52,704 nt of DNA, from positions 1-52,704 of the forward strand of contig CAZSLI010000016.1 in assembly GCA_964607705.1 (NCBI GenBank), read 5' to 3'. The stretch comes from CAZSLI01 sp964607705. Its GTDB lineage: Bacteria > Actinomycetota > Coriobacteriia > Anaerosomatales > PHET01. Below, in pieces: positions 25,648-34,434 of the stretch (its first letter is position 1; each line of letters starts with the position of its first letter). A model generated the notes under the pieces. The model searched no databases. It was not told the DNA's origin and was given only the letters and a program-made list of their open reading frames with translations. A program made the position numbers and the translations under genes.

Positions 25648-27108
25648 ATGCTCTACGCCGCTGTAAGCGAGAACTTCCCGATACTCGCGATCGTGCTCGC
25701 AATCGCTTACTACGTAGGTTCGTTCATCATGCTCATGTCCGATGAGCGCGAGCCGGCCGAGCAGTTCGCTTGGCTCTTCCTGGTCTGGGCGCTGCCGCTG
25801 CTGGGCCTCGCGATGTACTTCATCTTCGGCCGGGACTGGCGCCTGAAGAGCCGCGATCGCAATGCGCTGTACAAGAAGCTCGTCCTTCCCCACCTCAAGC
25901 CGATCTACGACTACTACAGGCCCGTCGTCGACAAGACGCTTGCCGAGGAGCCCTCGGCAGTACCGTCGAAGATCGCCGAGACCATCAAGGCGCTGAACTA
26001 CGCCGAGCCGCTTCCGGTGCGTGATATCAAGCTGTACTCCGACGGAGAGAGCTTCTTCAACGCGCTGTGCGATGACATGGCCAAGGCGGAGCGCTTCATC
26101 CACCACCAGTACTTCATCTGGGAGACCGACGAACTGACGCGCCGCATGACCGACATCATGCTCGACCGCCTGAAGGCCGGCGTCGAAGTGCGCATCGTGT
26201 TCGACTGGATGGGTTCTCTCCCGTTCAAGAAGAACCAGGTGAAGGAACTGAAGGATGCCGGAGCCCTCGTGTACGAGGACATGAAGCATCTCGACAGTGT
26301 GAACTACCGGAACCACCGCAAGATCACCGTCATCGACGGCGAGATCGGCTACAACGGCGGCTTCAACATCGGCCAGGAGTACATCGACGGCGGGAAGAAC
26401 TACCCGAGTTGGCGTGACTCCGGCATCCGCTACACCGGGCCGGGCGTGGCCGAGCTCCAGAAGTGGTTCTCCACACGCTGGTACGTGCTGCACAACAAGG
26501 AGGTGCTCCTCGGCGAGGAGTACATGCCTAAGCTCGATCCGGCGCTTACCGAGGGCAGCCCGACGATCATCCAGGTGGTCGCCCAGGCGGCCGAGGACCC
26601 GTACGGCTCGGCTGCCCTTGCCCACATGGTCGCTATGGGCGCCGCCACCAAGACGATCCGCATCCAGTCGCCGTACTTCGTGCCCGACGCCCCGATGCTT
26701 AACGCGATGGTCGGCGCGGCGCTGTCCGGGGTGGACGTCCAGTTCATGATGACGGGCTGGCCTGACCACCAGACTGCGTGGCTCGCGGCTCGCACCTACT
26801 ACCCCAAGCTCCTCAATGCTGGTGCCCGCATCTTCCGCTACGACGCCGGCTTCTTCCACGCCAAGACCATGTCCGTGGACGGGAAGTTCTGCGCGGTGGG
26901 CACCATGAACATGGATCGCCGATCCTTCGACCTGCAAAAGGAGATGATGACCTGGGTCTACAACGGCGACACCGCCGCCCAGCTTGAGGCCCAGTTCGAC
27001 ATCGACCGCGAGAAGTGCACGGAGGTCACACAGGCGGAGATCGACGGGTACACCTGGGGTCAGCGACTCATGCAGCGCACGTACCGGCTGATGTCCCACA
27101 TCCTCTAG
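25648..27108 (+). CDS. cls: Cardiolipin synthase, phospholipase D type
   Basis: Encodes 486 aa, the usual length for bacterial Cls. It condenses two phosphatidylglycerol molecules to cardiolipin and glycerol at the membrane. Two N-terminal hydrophobic helices (about 8-30 and 38-58, PLDc_N region) precede two HKD motifs: HRKITVIDGEIGYNGGFN and HAKTMSVDGKFCAVGTMN with the following DRRSF. GAGGGGG lies before the ATG. The glycerol released would feed glpK, though that link is inference. It is followed 45 bp later by a META-domain lipoprotein gene. Confidence 0.95.
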   Translation: MLYAAVSENFPILAIVLAIAYYVGSFIMLMSDEREPAEQFAWLFLVWALPLLGLAMYFIFGRDWRLKSRDRNALYKKLVLPHLKPIYDYYRPVVDKTLAEEPSAVPSKIAETIKALNYAEPLPVRDIKLYSDGESFFNALCDDMAKAERFIHHQYFIWETDELTRRMTDIMLDRLKAGVEVRIVFDWMGSLPFKKNQVKELKDAGALVYEDMKHLDSVNYRNHRKITVIDGEIGYNGGFNIGQEYIDGGKNYPSWRDSGIRYTGPGVAELQKWFSTRWYVLHNKEVLLGEEYMPKLDPALTEGSPTIIQVVAQAAEDPYGSAALAHMVAMGAATKTIRIQSPYFVPDAPMLNAMVGAALSGVDVQFMMTGWPDHQTAWLAARTYYPKLLNAGARIFRYDAGFFHAKTMSVDGKFCAVGTMNMDRRSFDLQKEMMTWVYNGDTAAQLEAQFDIDREKCTEVTQAEIDGYTWGQRLMQRTYRLMSHIL

Positions 27109-27153
27109 GCGCCAAAGAGAATCACCGGCCCACACGAGAAGGCGGAGTAACGC

Positions 27154-27627
27154 ATGAAGAAGATGCGCGTGGCCATAGTAGTGTCGCTCATGTTCGCCGT
27201 CATGGCGTTGGCGGGTTGCACGACGCCCGCCCAGCCCAGTGAGGACACAGCCAAGCCCGCCGAGGCGGCGGTCGATCTCGCCGGCACCAGCTGGAAGTGC
27301 CTGAGCTTCTCTGTGGCCGACGCGCCTGCCGAGGACCCTTTGGCGACGAATCCGATCACGGCGGAGTTCTCCGCAGACGGCAAGCTGACGGGCAGTGCCG
27401 GCGTGAACACGTATTCGACCACGTACGAGACCGACGGCGACAACATCACGATCGGTGAGCAGATCATCAGCACGAAGATGGCAGGGCCGCAGGAGGCCAT
27501 GGACCTCGAGTCCGACTACCTGCTCACACTGCCCAAGGCGGTCAAGTTCACCGTGAACGACAACGGGCAGCTCGCTCTCATGGATTCGGCCGGCAATACG
27601 ATCGCCCGTTACGAACCGAGCAAGTAG
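27154..27627 (+). CDS. META-domain lipoprotein
   Basis: Encodes 157 aa. A type II signal peptide (basic MKKMR, hydrophobic core, lipobox LAGC with Cys22) indicates a lipid-anchored extracytoplasmic protein. After a short linker, a META/HslJ-like domain begins at about 43 (DLAGTSWKCLSFSV), with the features ITAEFSADGKLTGSAGVNTYS and a late KFTVNDNGQLALMDSAGN. HslJ-type domains are linked to resistance to novobiocin in E. coli, but function is mostly unknown. The ATG has a weak AAGGCGGAG site. Probably co-transcribed with cls. Confidence 0.88.
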   Translation: MKKMRVAIVVSLMFAVMALAGCTTPAQPSEDTAKPAEAAVDLAGTSWKCLSFSVADAPAEDPLATNPITAEFSADGKLTGSAGVNTYSTTYETDGDNITIGEQIISTKMAGPQEAMDLESDYLLTLPKAVKFTVNDNGQLALMDSAGNTIARYEPSK

Positions 27628-27676
27628 GGGTGCACACGCGATGAACGCGTGTCGACTAGATTGAGGGGGCACTTAG

Positions 27677-27949
27677 ATGGGTTGTTGTCTGTTCGCGATG
27701 CTGCTGGCGGGCGCACCGCGTCTCGCATTCGTCTTCATGTGGGTGTTCAGGCCGGTACAAACGCAGAATGCGTTCACGAGCTTCTGGTGGGCGCTCCTCG
27801 GTGTGCTGTTCATGCCTTGGACGGCCCTCACGTGGGTGTTCGTCTATCCGGGTGGCGTGGCAGGCTTCGACTGGCTGTGGATCGGGATTGCGGTTCTGAT
27901 CGACGTCGGCACCTACGTGGGCAACGTTCGCGCGAAGCAGATGCGCTAG
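27677..27949 (+). CDS. Small membrane protein of unknown function
   Basis: Encodes 90 aa with three hydrophobic stretches at about 5-22, 36-54 and 62-80 and a basic C-terminus (RAKQMR). GAGGGGG is placed upstream of the ATG. It lies 49 bp after the META lipoprotein gene and is followed by a strong bidirectional terminator, so it is probably the last gene of the cls transcript. The aromatic motif FWWALLGVLFMPWTALTWVFVYP is distinctive, but I do not recognise a named family. Confidence 0.75.
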   Translation: MGCCLFAMLLAGAPRLAFVFMWVFRPVQTQNAFTSFWWALLGVLFMPWTALTWVFVYPGGVAGFDWLWIGIAVLIDVGTYVGNVRAKQMR

Positions 27950-27980
27950 CACGCGACTGAGCCAGCTGGCTATGCCCCGA

Positions 27981-28016
27981 ACAGAAGGGGCCGCCCGACC
28001 GGGCGGCCCCTTCTGT
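27981..28016. terminator. Bidirectional hairpin terminator
   Basis: A perfect 16-bp stem (27981-27996 with 28001-28016) with a GACC loop. It lies between the plus-strand small membrane gene and the convergent gene at 28046. Its core GAAGGGGCCG is shared with the terminator at 19600-19634. Confidence 0.85.
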
Positions 28017-28045
28017 GTGCTCTCACCGAACTCGAGGTCGATCGA

Positions 28046-28471
28046 TCAGCCCAGCGCGATGCGCACTCTGTCGATCGCCTCGGCCTCGTTATCAGCCGTG
28101 GAACCCTTGGCCTCGGCGGTGACGTCAGCGAGTCCGAGAATGAAGGCCTTGAATGCCTCGTGCTCCTCAGGCGCCACCTCGGCCACGATGCCGGAGGCCT
28201 CACTGATTCGAGCGGTCACCTTACCCGCGAGATCCGTCGGACTTGAGGTCGCCTCCTTGTCGCGACCGCCCTTGACGTCGCCTGCAAGATCGCGGACCAA
28301 CAGACTTTCGCTCGACGTGCGCGCCTTGGCGATGTACTTGGCGGCCGCATTCGCCTCACCGAAGCTGTCCCAGAAGCCGGGATCCGCCAGCGAGATGTAC
28401 GACATCGTGTCGGACACCGCCCACTGAAGCCGCTGCCACTGGTCCTCTGAGAAATCGTTCTTGGTTGCCAC
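28046..28471 (-). CDS. Conserved-looking soluble protein of unknown function
   Basis: Encodes 141 aa with no membrane segment. It is predicted mostly helical and acidic. The N-terminal part is tryptophan-rich (SEDQWQRLQWAVSDTMSYISLADPGFWDSF), the middle contains a Lys/Arg/Asp-rich linker, and the C-terminal half is Ala/Glu-rich helices. The pattern suggests a small helical-bundle protein. GTG at 28471 has GAGAGGGG upstream; the open frame extends upstream without a ribosome site. It lies downstream of the PASTA gene on the same strand and before a shared terminator. No named family recognised. Confidence 0.65.
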   Translation of the reverse strand: MATKNDFSEDQWQRLQWAVSDTMSYISLADPGFWDSFGEANAAAKYIAKARTSSESLLVRDLAGDVKGGRDKEATSSPTDLAGKVTARISEASGIVAEVAPEEHEAFKAFILGLADVTAEAKGSTADNEAEAIDRVRIALG

Positions 28472-28557
28472 ACAGACCCCTCTCGTTGGTCGCGGTCGAT
28501 AGCACGGTTCACTGGCCACGGCGGCTACGCGGCCGCGGCCGACTCCACTTGCATCTC

Positions 28558-29745
28558 CTACTTGCTCGTCGACTCCGATGATCCCGATGCGCCGACGGAC
28601 GGCTGCGGGGTCACCGTAGGCTGGGCCGGAAGCGGTGCAGGCTGGGCGTCGAGCGCGAATGACGGGAGTCCGATCGTGAGATTCACGACCGTCCCTCGAT
28701 CCACGCTCGCACCGGCCTTCGGATCCTGTGCTGATACACGCAGCACGAATTCGTCGCTCGGGGCAAACTCGAAGTGCACCTTAAGCTGCGCCTTGCGCAG
28801 CTCGCGCGCCGCCTCTAGAACGCGCATGCCCACGACGTCGGGAATCTCGGTAAGGCTGGTGGTGGGCTCCTGCGGCGCCGCGGGCTTCTCGGGAGTCTCG
28901 GGCACGTTCGTGTCCTCGCCCGAGCCTGTCGCTGGCGGCTGCTCGGCGGGCGGCTGCTCGACCGGTGCCTGCGGCGCCCCGGTCGAGACCGTGATGGTGA
29001 CGGTGCTCCCCGGGTCGGTCACCACCCCGGCGGCCGGCGACTGCGCGATCACGTCGCCGGCGGGAACGGTGGTGCTCTCGGCCTTCACGGTCTTCACGGC
29101 GAAGCCGTCGGCTTCCAACACGGCCTCGGCGTCGGAGGCGGCAAGGCCCACGACGTTCGGTATCTGCTCCTGCTGAGTGCCCTTGGATACCTTGACGTTC
29201 ACGAATGCGCCCACCGTCGCCTGCGTTCCTGCCGCAGGTTCTTGGGCGATGATGAGTCCCGCCGCGACCGTATCATTCCACTCGTAGGTCGCCTCACCTG
29301 GACGAAGGCCCTCGGCGGCCACGAGCTCGTCGGCCTCTGACACCGGCTTGCCCAAGACATCGGGCACGGTGACAACCGGCAGCTTGGCGACTGAGATGTC
29401 GACCGCCGAGCCTTCGGCGGCCTTGGCTTCGGCCTCGGGCGACTGCTCGACGATGATGCCCGGGGCTGCCGCAAGCGTCTCGACCTCGCTGACCTTGCCC
29501 ACGCGCAGGCCTACTGCCGTCAGTGCCTTCTCGGCGGTGGGCTGATCGAGCCCGACGACTTTCGGCGTCACGACCTCCGGCGTGCGCAACAGGAAGAGCA
29601 GCGCGAGGATGGCGATGAGGACTCCGCCGCCTATCGCCCACCAGAACCATGCGGGACGCGTCGAGGGTTCCTCATCTCCAGCAGACTCCACCGCGGGTTC
29701 CGGCGCCGGGCCTTGCTCTGGCATGTCGGGATACTCGTCGGTCAC
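28558..29745 (-). CDS. PASTA-repeat membrane protein
   Basis: Encodes 395 aa. An acidic, Pro/Glu-rich cytoplasmic tail of about 30 residues precedes one membrane helix (about 32-54). Three PASTA repeats follow at about 57-121, 123-189 and 191-257, then a Pro/Gln/Glu-rich linker (about 258-300), a fourth PASTA repeat (about 304-365) and a Pro/Ser-rich tail. There is no kinase or penicillin-binding domain. PASTA modules bind peptidoglycan fragments or lipid II, so a wall-sensing or scaffolding role is inferred. The GTG start has GAGGGGG upstream. It is a second, independent kinase-less PASTA protein in the window with conventional topology. Confidence 0.88.
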   Translation of the reverse strand: MTDEYPDMPEQGPAPEPAVESAGDEEPSTRPAWFWWAIGGGVLIAILALLFLLRTPEVVTPKVVGLDQPTAEKALTAVGLRVGKVSEVETLAAAPGIIVEQSPEAEAKAAEGSAVDISVAKLPVVTVPDVLGKPVSEADELVAAEGLRPGEATYEWNDTVAAGLIIAQEPAAGTQATVGAFVNVKVSKGTQQEQIPNVVGLAASDAEAVLEADGFAVKTVKAESTTVPAGDVIAQSPAAGVVTDPGSTVTITVSTGAPQAPVEQPPAEQPPATGSGEDTNVPETPEKPAAPQEPTTSLTEIPDVVGMRVLEAARELRKAQLKVHFEFAPSDEFVLRVSAQDPKAGASVDRGTVVNLTIGLPSFALDAQPAPLPAQPTVTPQPSVGASGSSESTSK

Positions 29746-29911
29746 GGTGGCCCCCTCGCTGCACGGCTTCTTCGACAGAACGATGCGGTACCAAAAGTGC
29801 TTCCACATTATTCTATCAGGGCGGCCGGGGGCTTCCGAATACGTGTGCGCCGGGCGCGCATCGGCCAGCGAACAGCGCCGCAATCACTCGCCGAGAGCGG
29901 CGTGCCGAGGA

Positions 29912-31585
29912 TCAGTCGGAATCCGCTTCGCTCGCGAAGACCTTGACCTCGGTGAGGCCGAGTTCCTCGGCAGCCATCTCTCGGAGCTTGAACTTCTGGA
30001 TCTTGCCCGAGGCGGTCTGAGGGAACTCGTCGACGAAGAAGACGTATTTGGGACACTTGTAGCGCGCCAGCCGGGCACGGGTGAACTCCTGCACGTCGCC
30101 TTCCGAGACGTCGGAGCCCTCGAAGCGCTTGATGAATGCGCCCACGACCTCGCCGTACTTGGCGTCCGGCACGCCCACCACCTGGACGTCCTTGACGCCA
30201 GGCATGGTGTAGAGGAATTCCTCGATCTCACGCGGGTAGATGTTCTCGCCGCCGCGGATGATCATGTCCTTGATGCGACCGGTGATGCGGTAGTAGCCGC
30301 CCTCGTCGATGGTGCCAAGGTCGCCGGAGTGCAGCCAGCCGTCGGCGTCGACCGCGTTCTCGGTGGCCTCGGGCATGTTGTAGTAGCCCTTCATGATGTT
30401 GTAACCGCGACACAGCAGCTCGCCCGGCACGTTGGGCGGGCAGTCCTCGCCGGTCTCGGGGTCCACCACTCGCACCTCCACTTCGGGGTGCTTGGTACCT
30501 ACCGTCTCGCACTTGCGCTCGAGCGTGTCGTCGACAGTGGTCTGCGTGAACACGGGCGACGCCTCAGTGAGGCCGTAACAGATGGTCATCTCGGAGGCAT
30601 GCATACGGTCGATGACCTGCTTCATCGTCTCGACCGGGCACGGCGAGCCGGCCATGATGCCCGTCCTCAGAGAGGTGAGATCGAACATGTCGAACATGGG
30701 ATGGTCGAGCTCGGCGATGAACATCGTGGGCACGCCGTAGAGAGCCGTGCAGCGCTCCTTCTGGACCGCGGCGAGCACCATGAGCGGGTCGAACTGCTCG
30801 ACCGGCACCATGGTCGCGCCATGCGTGAGCACGGCGAGCACGCCGAGGACGCAGCCGAAGCAGTGGAAGAACGGCACCGGCAGGCACACGCGGTCGGCCG
30901 GCGTGAAGTTCTGCCGCTCGCCGATGAAGAAGCCGTTGTTGAGGATGTTGCGGCTCGTGAGCATGACGCCCTTGGGGAAGCCGGTAGTCCCCGAGGTGTA
31001 TTGCATGTTGATGGTGCTGTTCTGGTCGAACTGCTTCTCGGCGTCGCGCAGGCCGTCGTCGGGCATGTGAGCGCCCAGGAGCAGGAGCTCGGGCACGTTG
31101 TAGAACCCGCGGTGCTTCTCGGGGCCCATGTAGATGAGCGATTTGAGGCGGGGGAACTCAGGGGAGTCGAGGTGGCCGCGCTCCTGCTTGAGCGACTCCG
31201 GCACCAGCTCGCGGACGATCTTCACGTAGTCGACGTCGCGGAAGGCGTCGATGATGCACAGCGCCTTCATGTCCGACTGCTTGATCACGTACGCCAGCTC
31301 GTGGGACTTGTAGACCGGGTTCACGGTGACGAGCACCACGCCGATCTTGGCCGTCGCGAACATGAATGTGAGCCAGTCCGGCACGTTGCGCGCCCAGACG
31401 CCCAGGTGGTCACCGGGCTTCAGGCCGATGGCGAGCAAGCCCTTGGCGAGGTTGTCGGTGCGCTCGTCGAAGTCGCTGTAGCTCCAGCGAAGGTCGCGGT
31501 CCGGGTAGACGATGAAGTCGTGGTCGGGGTTCTCGGCGACCTTCTCGCGGAAGTACTGGCCGATCGTCAGCTCCGTGTGCAGCAT
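29912..31585 (-). CDS. Acyl-CoA synthetase, AMP-forming
   Basis: Encodes 557 aa of the ANL superfamily. It activates a carboxylic acid, probably a fatty acid, to acyl-AMP and then acyl-CoA. Motifs present are the P-loop-like YTSGTTGFPKG, the CYGLTEASP region (A5), GWLHSGDLG (A7), GRIKDMIIRGGENIYPREIE (A8) and the catalytic lysine in QTASGKIQKFKLRE (A10). Chain-length specificity cannot be read. The start ATG at 31585 lies 10 bp after the XRE-cupin regulator gene, a gene pair seen in other bacteria and archaea, which suggests that the regulator senses the acyl substrate or product. Confidence 0.93.
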   Translation of the reverse strand: MLHTELTIGQYFREKVAENPDHDFIVYPDRDLRWSYSDFDERTDNLAKGLLAIGLKPGDHLGVWARNVPDWLTFMFATAKIGVVLVTVNPVYKSHELAYVIKQSDMKALCIIDAFRDVDYVKIVRELVPESLKQERGHLDSPEFPRLKSLIYMGPEKHRGFYNVPELLLLGAHMPDDGLRDAEKQFDQNSTINMQYTSGTTGFPKGVMLTSRNILNNGFFIGERQNFTPADRVCLPVPFFHCFGCVLGVLAVLTHGATMVPVEQFDPLMVLAAVQKERCTALYGVPTMFIAELDHPMFDMFDLTSLRTGIMAGSPCPVETMKQVIDRMHASEMTICYGLTEASPVFTQTTVDDTLERKCETVGTKHPEVEVRVVDPETGEDCPPNVPGELLCRGYNIMKGYYNMPEATENAVDADGWLHSGDLGTIDEGGYYRITGRIKDMIIRGGENIYPREIEEFLYTMPGVKDVQVVGVPDAKYGEVVGAFIKRFEGSDVSEGDVQEFTRARLARYKCPKYVFFVDEFPQTASGKIQKFKLREMAAEELGLTEVKVFASEADSD

Positions 31586-31594
31586 GACGGCCTC

Positions 31595-32170
31595 CTAGTA
31601 GGGCGCGTAGACGACCGCGAGGATCTTCGCGGGAGTCGGGCTGCCGGCGCGCACCTCGTGCGGCACGATCGAGTCGTAGTAGATGCTGTCCCCCGGCCGG
31701 AGGGTGTGGACATCCTTGCCGTAGGCGATCTCGAGCGTGCCCTCGAGCACGAAGATGAACTCCTCCCCCTCGTGCGTGGACAACTCGCCCTCCGAGGACC
31801 CCGGGTGCACGTCGATGAGGAACGGCTCCATGTGGCGCGACGCCTTATCGGCGGCGAGCGCCGCGAAGTCGAGCGCACCCGCCTCCGAGCCTGAGCCCGA
31901 CCCCTTGAAGCGCGTGACCGTGGTCGCCTCACCGGAGCGCATGACCACCGGCCCCACATGCGCGTCGTCGTCGAGAAGCGTGCCGAGGCGGACGCCTAGC
32001 GCGCGGGTGATCTTCACGAGCGGCGCAAGCGAGGGCGGCACGTCTCCCGCCTCGAGCTGCTCTATGAGTTCCGGGCTGCAGTCGCAGCGCTCGGCGAGCT
32101 GCGGTACGGACAGTTCGAGCTGCTCGCGCAGCATCCGGATCTTGTCGCCGACCTTGCTGTCACTCGCCAT
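31595..32170 (-). CDS. XRE-family regulator with C-terminal cupin domain
   Basis: Encodes 191 aa. An N-terminal helix-turn-helix of the XRE type (about 8-62, KIRMLREQLELSVPQLAER and ELIEQLEAGDVPPSL) is followed by a cupin_2 domain (about 110-190) with HEGEEFIFVLEGTLEIAYG and GDSIYYDSIVPHEV. Such regulators repress or activate neighbouring genes in response to a small ligand bound by the cupin barrel. The ATG at 32170 has AAGGGGG upstream. It heads the operon with the acyl-CoA synthetase. Confidence 0.92.
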   Translation of the reverse strand: MASDSKVGDKIRMLREQLELSVPQLAERCDCSPELIEQLEAGDVPPSLAPLVKITRALGVRLGTLLDDDAHVGPVVMRSGEATTVTRFKGSGSGSEAGALDFAALAADKASRHMEPFLIDVHPGSSEGELSTHEGEEFIFVLEGTLEIAYGKDVHTLRPGDSIYYDSIVPHEVRAGSPTPAKILAVVYAPY

Positions 32171-32311
32171 CTGAGTGGCCCCCTTGCCCCTTCGCGCCAA
32201 ACCGTGCGCTGATTATGGCATCACCCGCGGGAGGCGGTCAGCGGTTGCGACTCTAACGGTTGTGAGCGCGAGCGAGTTCTCGGCAAGCGGCGGGTGGCGC
32301 GCGCTGCCCCG

Positions 32312-33454
32312 CTAGCGCTCGTAGATGCCGGCGGCCTCGGCCATGAGGTCGCGGATGGGCAGGCCCTGCGGGCACTGGTCCTCGCACAGGCCGCACTCCG
32401 AGCACAGCGACGCCTTGCCTTCGAGGCGGCTGTAGCCGAACGCCCCTGCCTTGGGGTCGTCCCACATCGCCGCCTGGTTGAGCGACGCGAGCACCGCCGG
32501 GATGTCGACGCCCTGCGGGCATGGCTGGCAGTAGCGGCACGCGGTGCAGTCGGCCTTCACGCGCGCCTGGAGCGCAGTGCGAGCGTGGTCGTAGAGCGCG
32601 AGCTCCTCGGCGGGCAGCGGTGGCTCGGCGGCAAGCTCGGCGGAGGCGACGTTGGCGCGCACCTGGTCGAACGTGCTCATGCCGGACAGCAGCAGTGAGA
32701 CCCCTGGCTCGTTCCAGACATAGCGCAGCGCACGCTCGACGGGCGTGAGGTCGAGGGCCGAATCGTCGAACACGCCGGCCACCGGCTCCGGCAGGTTGGC
32801 GAGGCGCCCACCTTTGAGCGGCTCCATGATGACCACGCCCACGCCCTTGTCGGCGGCATAGCGGAGTCCTCCGAGACCGGCCTGGTAGTCCACGTCGATG
32901 TAGTTGAACTGGATCTGGGCGAAGCCCCAGTCATAGGCGTCGACGATCGGGGCGAAGTCCTCGGGCTCGCCGTGGTACGAGAAGGCCGGGTGGCGTACTC
33001 GGCCGTCCGAGCGACACTCGTCCAGGAACTCGAGGGCCCCGAGGCCTCGGAGCTTCTCCCAGCCGGATGCATTGATGCCGTGCAACAGGTAGAAGTCGAG
33101 GTGATCCGTCTGGAGGCGCTCGAGCTGGTGCTCGAGGATGCGCTCCATGTCGTCTCGGCTGTTGATGAGCCAGGTGGGCAGCTTGGTCGCGAGGTGCACG
33201 CGATCGCGCCAGCCACCCGACAGGATGCGGCCTACCGCCGGCTCGCTCTCCCCCGGCTGCCCCATCGAGGTGCTGTGGTACGGGTACGCAGTGTCGACGT
33301 AGTTCACGCCCTGGTCGATGGCCCAGTGCAGCATCTCGGCGGCGGCGTCCTCGTCGATGCGGTTCGTCTGCCCGCCGATGACCGGCAGTCGCATGCAGCC
33401 GAAGCCGAGGACCGATGACTCGAGACCAGTGGTGCCGATGGGGCGGTAGCGCAT
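32312..33454 (-). CDS. Aldo-keto reductase with C-terminal 4Fe-4S ferredoxin domain
   Basis: Encodes 380 aa. The aldo-keto reductase barrel (about 1-280) has the catalytic Asp-Tyr region (YVDTAYPYHS), a Lys in HLATKLPT and a His in YLLHGINA. The C-terminal part has cysteine motifs CTACRYCQPCPQGVDIP and CSECGLCEDQCPQGLPI, typical of the ferredoxin-like AKR family and suited to two 4Fe-4S clusters. Such proteins are common in anaerobes; the physiological substrate is unknown. The ATG at 33454 is supported by AGAAGGG; the frame upstream lacks a ribosome site. No obvious operon partner; the RimK-type ligase follows upstream on the same strand with 67 bp between. Confidence 0.9.
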   Translation of the reverse strand: MRYRPIGTTGLESSVLGFGCMRLPVIGGQTNRIDEDAAAEMLHWAIDQGVNYVDTAYPYHSTSMGQPGESEPAVGRILSGGWRDRVHLATKLPTWLINSRDDMERILEHQLERLQTDHLDFYLLHGINASGWEKLRGLGALEFLDECRSDGRVRHPAFSYHGEPEDFAPIVDAYDWGFAQIQFNYIDVDYQAGLGGLRYAADKGVGVVIMEPLKGGRLANLPEPVAGVFDDSALDLTPVERALRYVWNEPGVSLLLSGMSTFDQVRANVASAELAAEPPLPAEELALYDHARTALQARVKADCTACRYCQPCPQGVDIPAVLASLNQAAMWDDPKAGAFGYSRLEGKASLCSECGLCEDQCPQGLPIRDLMAEAAGIYER

Positions 33455-33521
33455 CCGGATGACCCTTCTCGCAGGCGACCGACGCATCATAGCAACCTGC
33501 CCGGAGCGACTGCCCGACAAC

Positions 33522-34388
33522 CTAGCGGCCGCGCGCTACACGATTCAGAGCCAGTGCCACGACCGCAGCGGCGACGTTCACGCCGGTCGTGCGCTCGAAC
33601 GCGTCGAAGCCGGGAGCCGAGTTCACTTCGAGCACCACATAGCCCCCGCTACCGAAGACGAGATCGACGCCTGCGACGTCCAGAGCCAGCGCATCGGCCG
33701 CCTGGACGGCGATCTCGGCAAGTTCGTCGTCCAGATCGTGGGCGGTCGACTCAGCGCCGGCCGCCGTATTGCCGCGGAAGTCGTCGAGCGCGTGCGTGCG
33801 CCTGACTGCGCCCAACGCGCGACCGTCCACCACGGTGACGCGCACGTCGAACCCTTCCGTCGGGATGAAGCGCTGCGCCATCACGGGCGGCTCGAGCAGC
33901 GCCAGGGCCGCGAGGGCGTCGTCGAGATGCCTCACGAGCGAGACGGCCTCGCCGCCCATGCCGCGACGCGACTTGAGAACGTACGGATACTCGAGCTGCT
34001 TGGCCGCTTCGAGCAGATCGGCTTCGCTCGCCACACTCAGGCTGTTGGGCACGCGAACGCCTGCACATTCGAGCGCGACGTACGCGTCGAGCTTGTCGCG
34101 CGAGATCTCGACCGCTGCCGAGTCATTCACCAGGGGGACACCAGCCGACTCGAACGAGCGCAGCACGCCGAGGACCCGGTCGCTCGTGAGTCCGCCGTTG
34201 CGGGGGACGATGACGTCGGGGGTCGCCAGCGGCTCACCCGAGAGGATCAGGCCCTCATGCGTCCAAGCGAGCTCGTGCGGGTCGAGCCAGAGCGCGCGTG
34301 CGCCCGCGCGCTCGGCCTCCGCCTCGAATCGCGGACGGCTCGATGGGTGCGGGATGCCGCACAGGAACGCGATGACAGGCGTGGACAT
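33522..34388 (-). CDS. RimK-like ATP-grasp ligase
   Basis: Encodes 288 aa. The ATP-grasp fold is seen in the central region, with KLDAYVALECAGVRVPNS, the glycine-rich loop KSRRGMGGEAVSLV, a VMAQRFIPTEGFDVRVTVVDG segment and the metal-binding VLEVNSAPGFDAF at the C-terminus. RimK family enzymes add amino acids such as glutamate to proteins or small molecules with ATP. The substrate here is not known. The ATG at 34388 has only a weak ribosome site. It is flanked by the aldo-keto reductase and YaiI genes on the same strand. Confidence 0.88.
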   Translation of the reverse strand: MSTPVIAFLCGIPHPSSRPRFEAEAERAGARALWLDPHELAWTHEGLILSGEPLATPDVIVPRNGGLTSDRVLGVLRSFESAGVPLVNDSAAVEISRDKLDAYVALECAGVRVPNSLSVASEADLLEAAKQLEYPYVLKSRRGMGGEAVSLVRHLDDALAALALLEPPVMAQRFIPTEGFDVRVTVVDGRALGAVRRTHALDDFRGNTAAGAESTAHDLDDELAEIAVQAADALALDVAGVDLVFGSGGYVVLEVNSAPGFDAFERTTGVNVAAAVVALALNRVARGR

Positions 34389-34434
34389 GTCATGAGCATA
34401 GTCGGTTCATGCCGCCAGCGCGAAGCAGCAGCGG

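Noticed and set aside
25471..27672. N-terminal extension of the GAP-family frame across the cardiolipin synthase gene
   Set aside because: The extended part is the antisense of cls. A TTG with a good ribosome site at 25470 fits the start of the family.
29787..29792. GGTACC upstream of the second PASTA gene as an operator
   Set aside because: There is no partner box 19-21 bp away on either side.
29582..31894. 770-aa plus-strand frame opposite the acyl-CoA synthetase
   Set aside because: It reads across three real minus-strand genes, and the protein is His/Asp/Val/Leu-rich with no family features.
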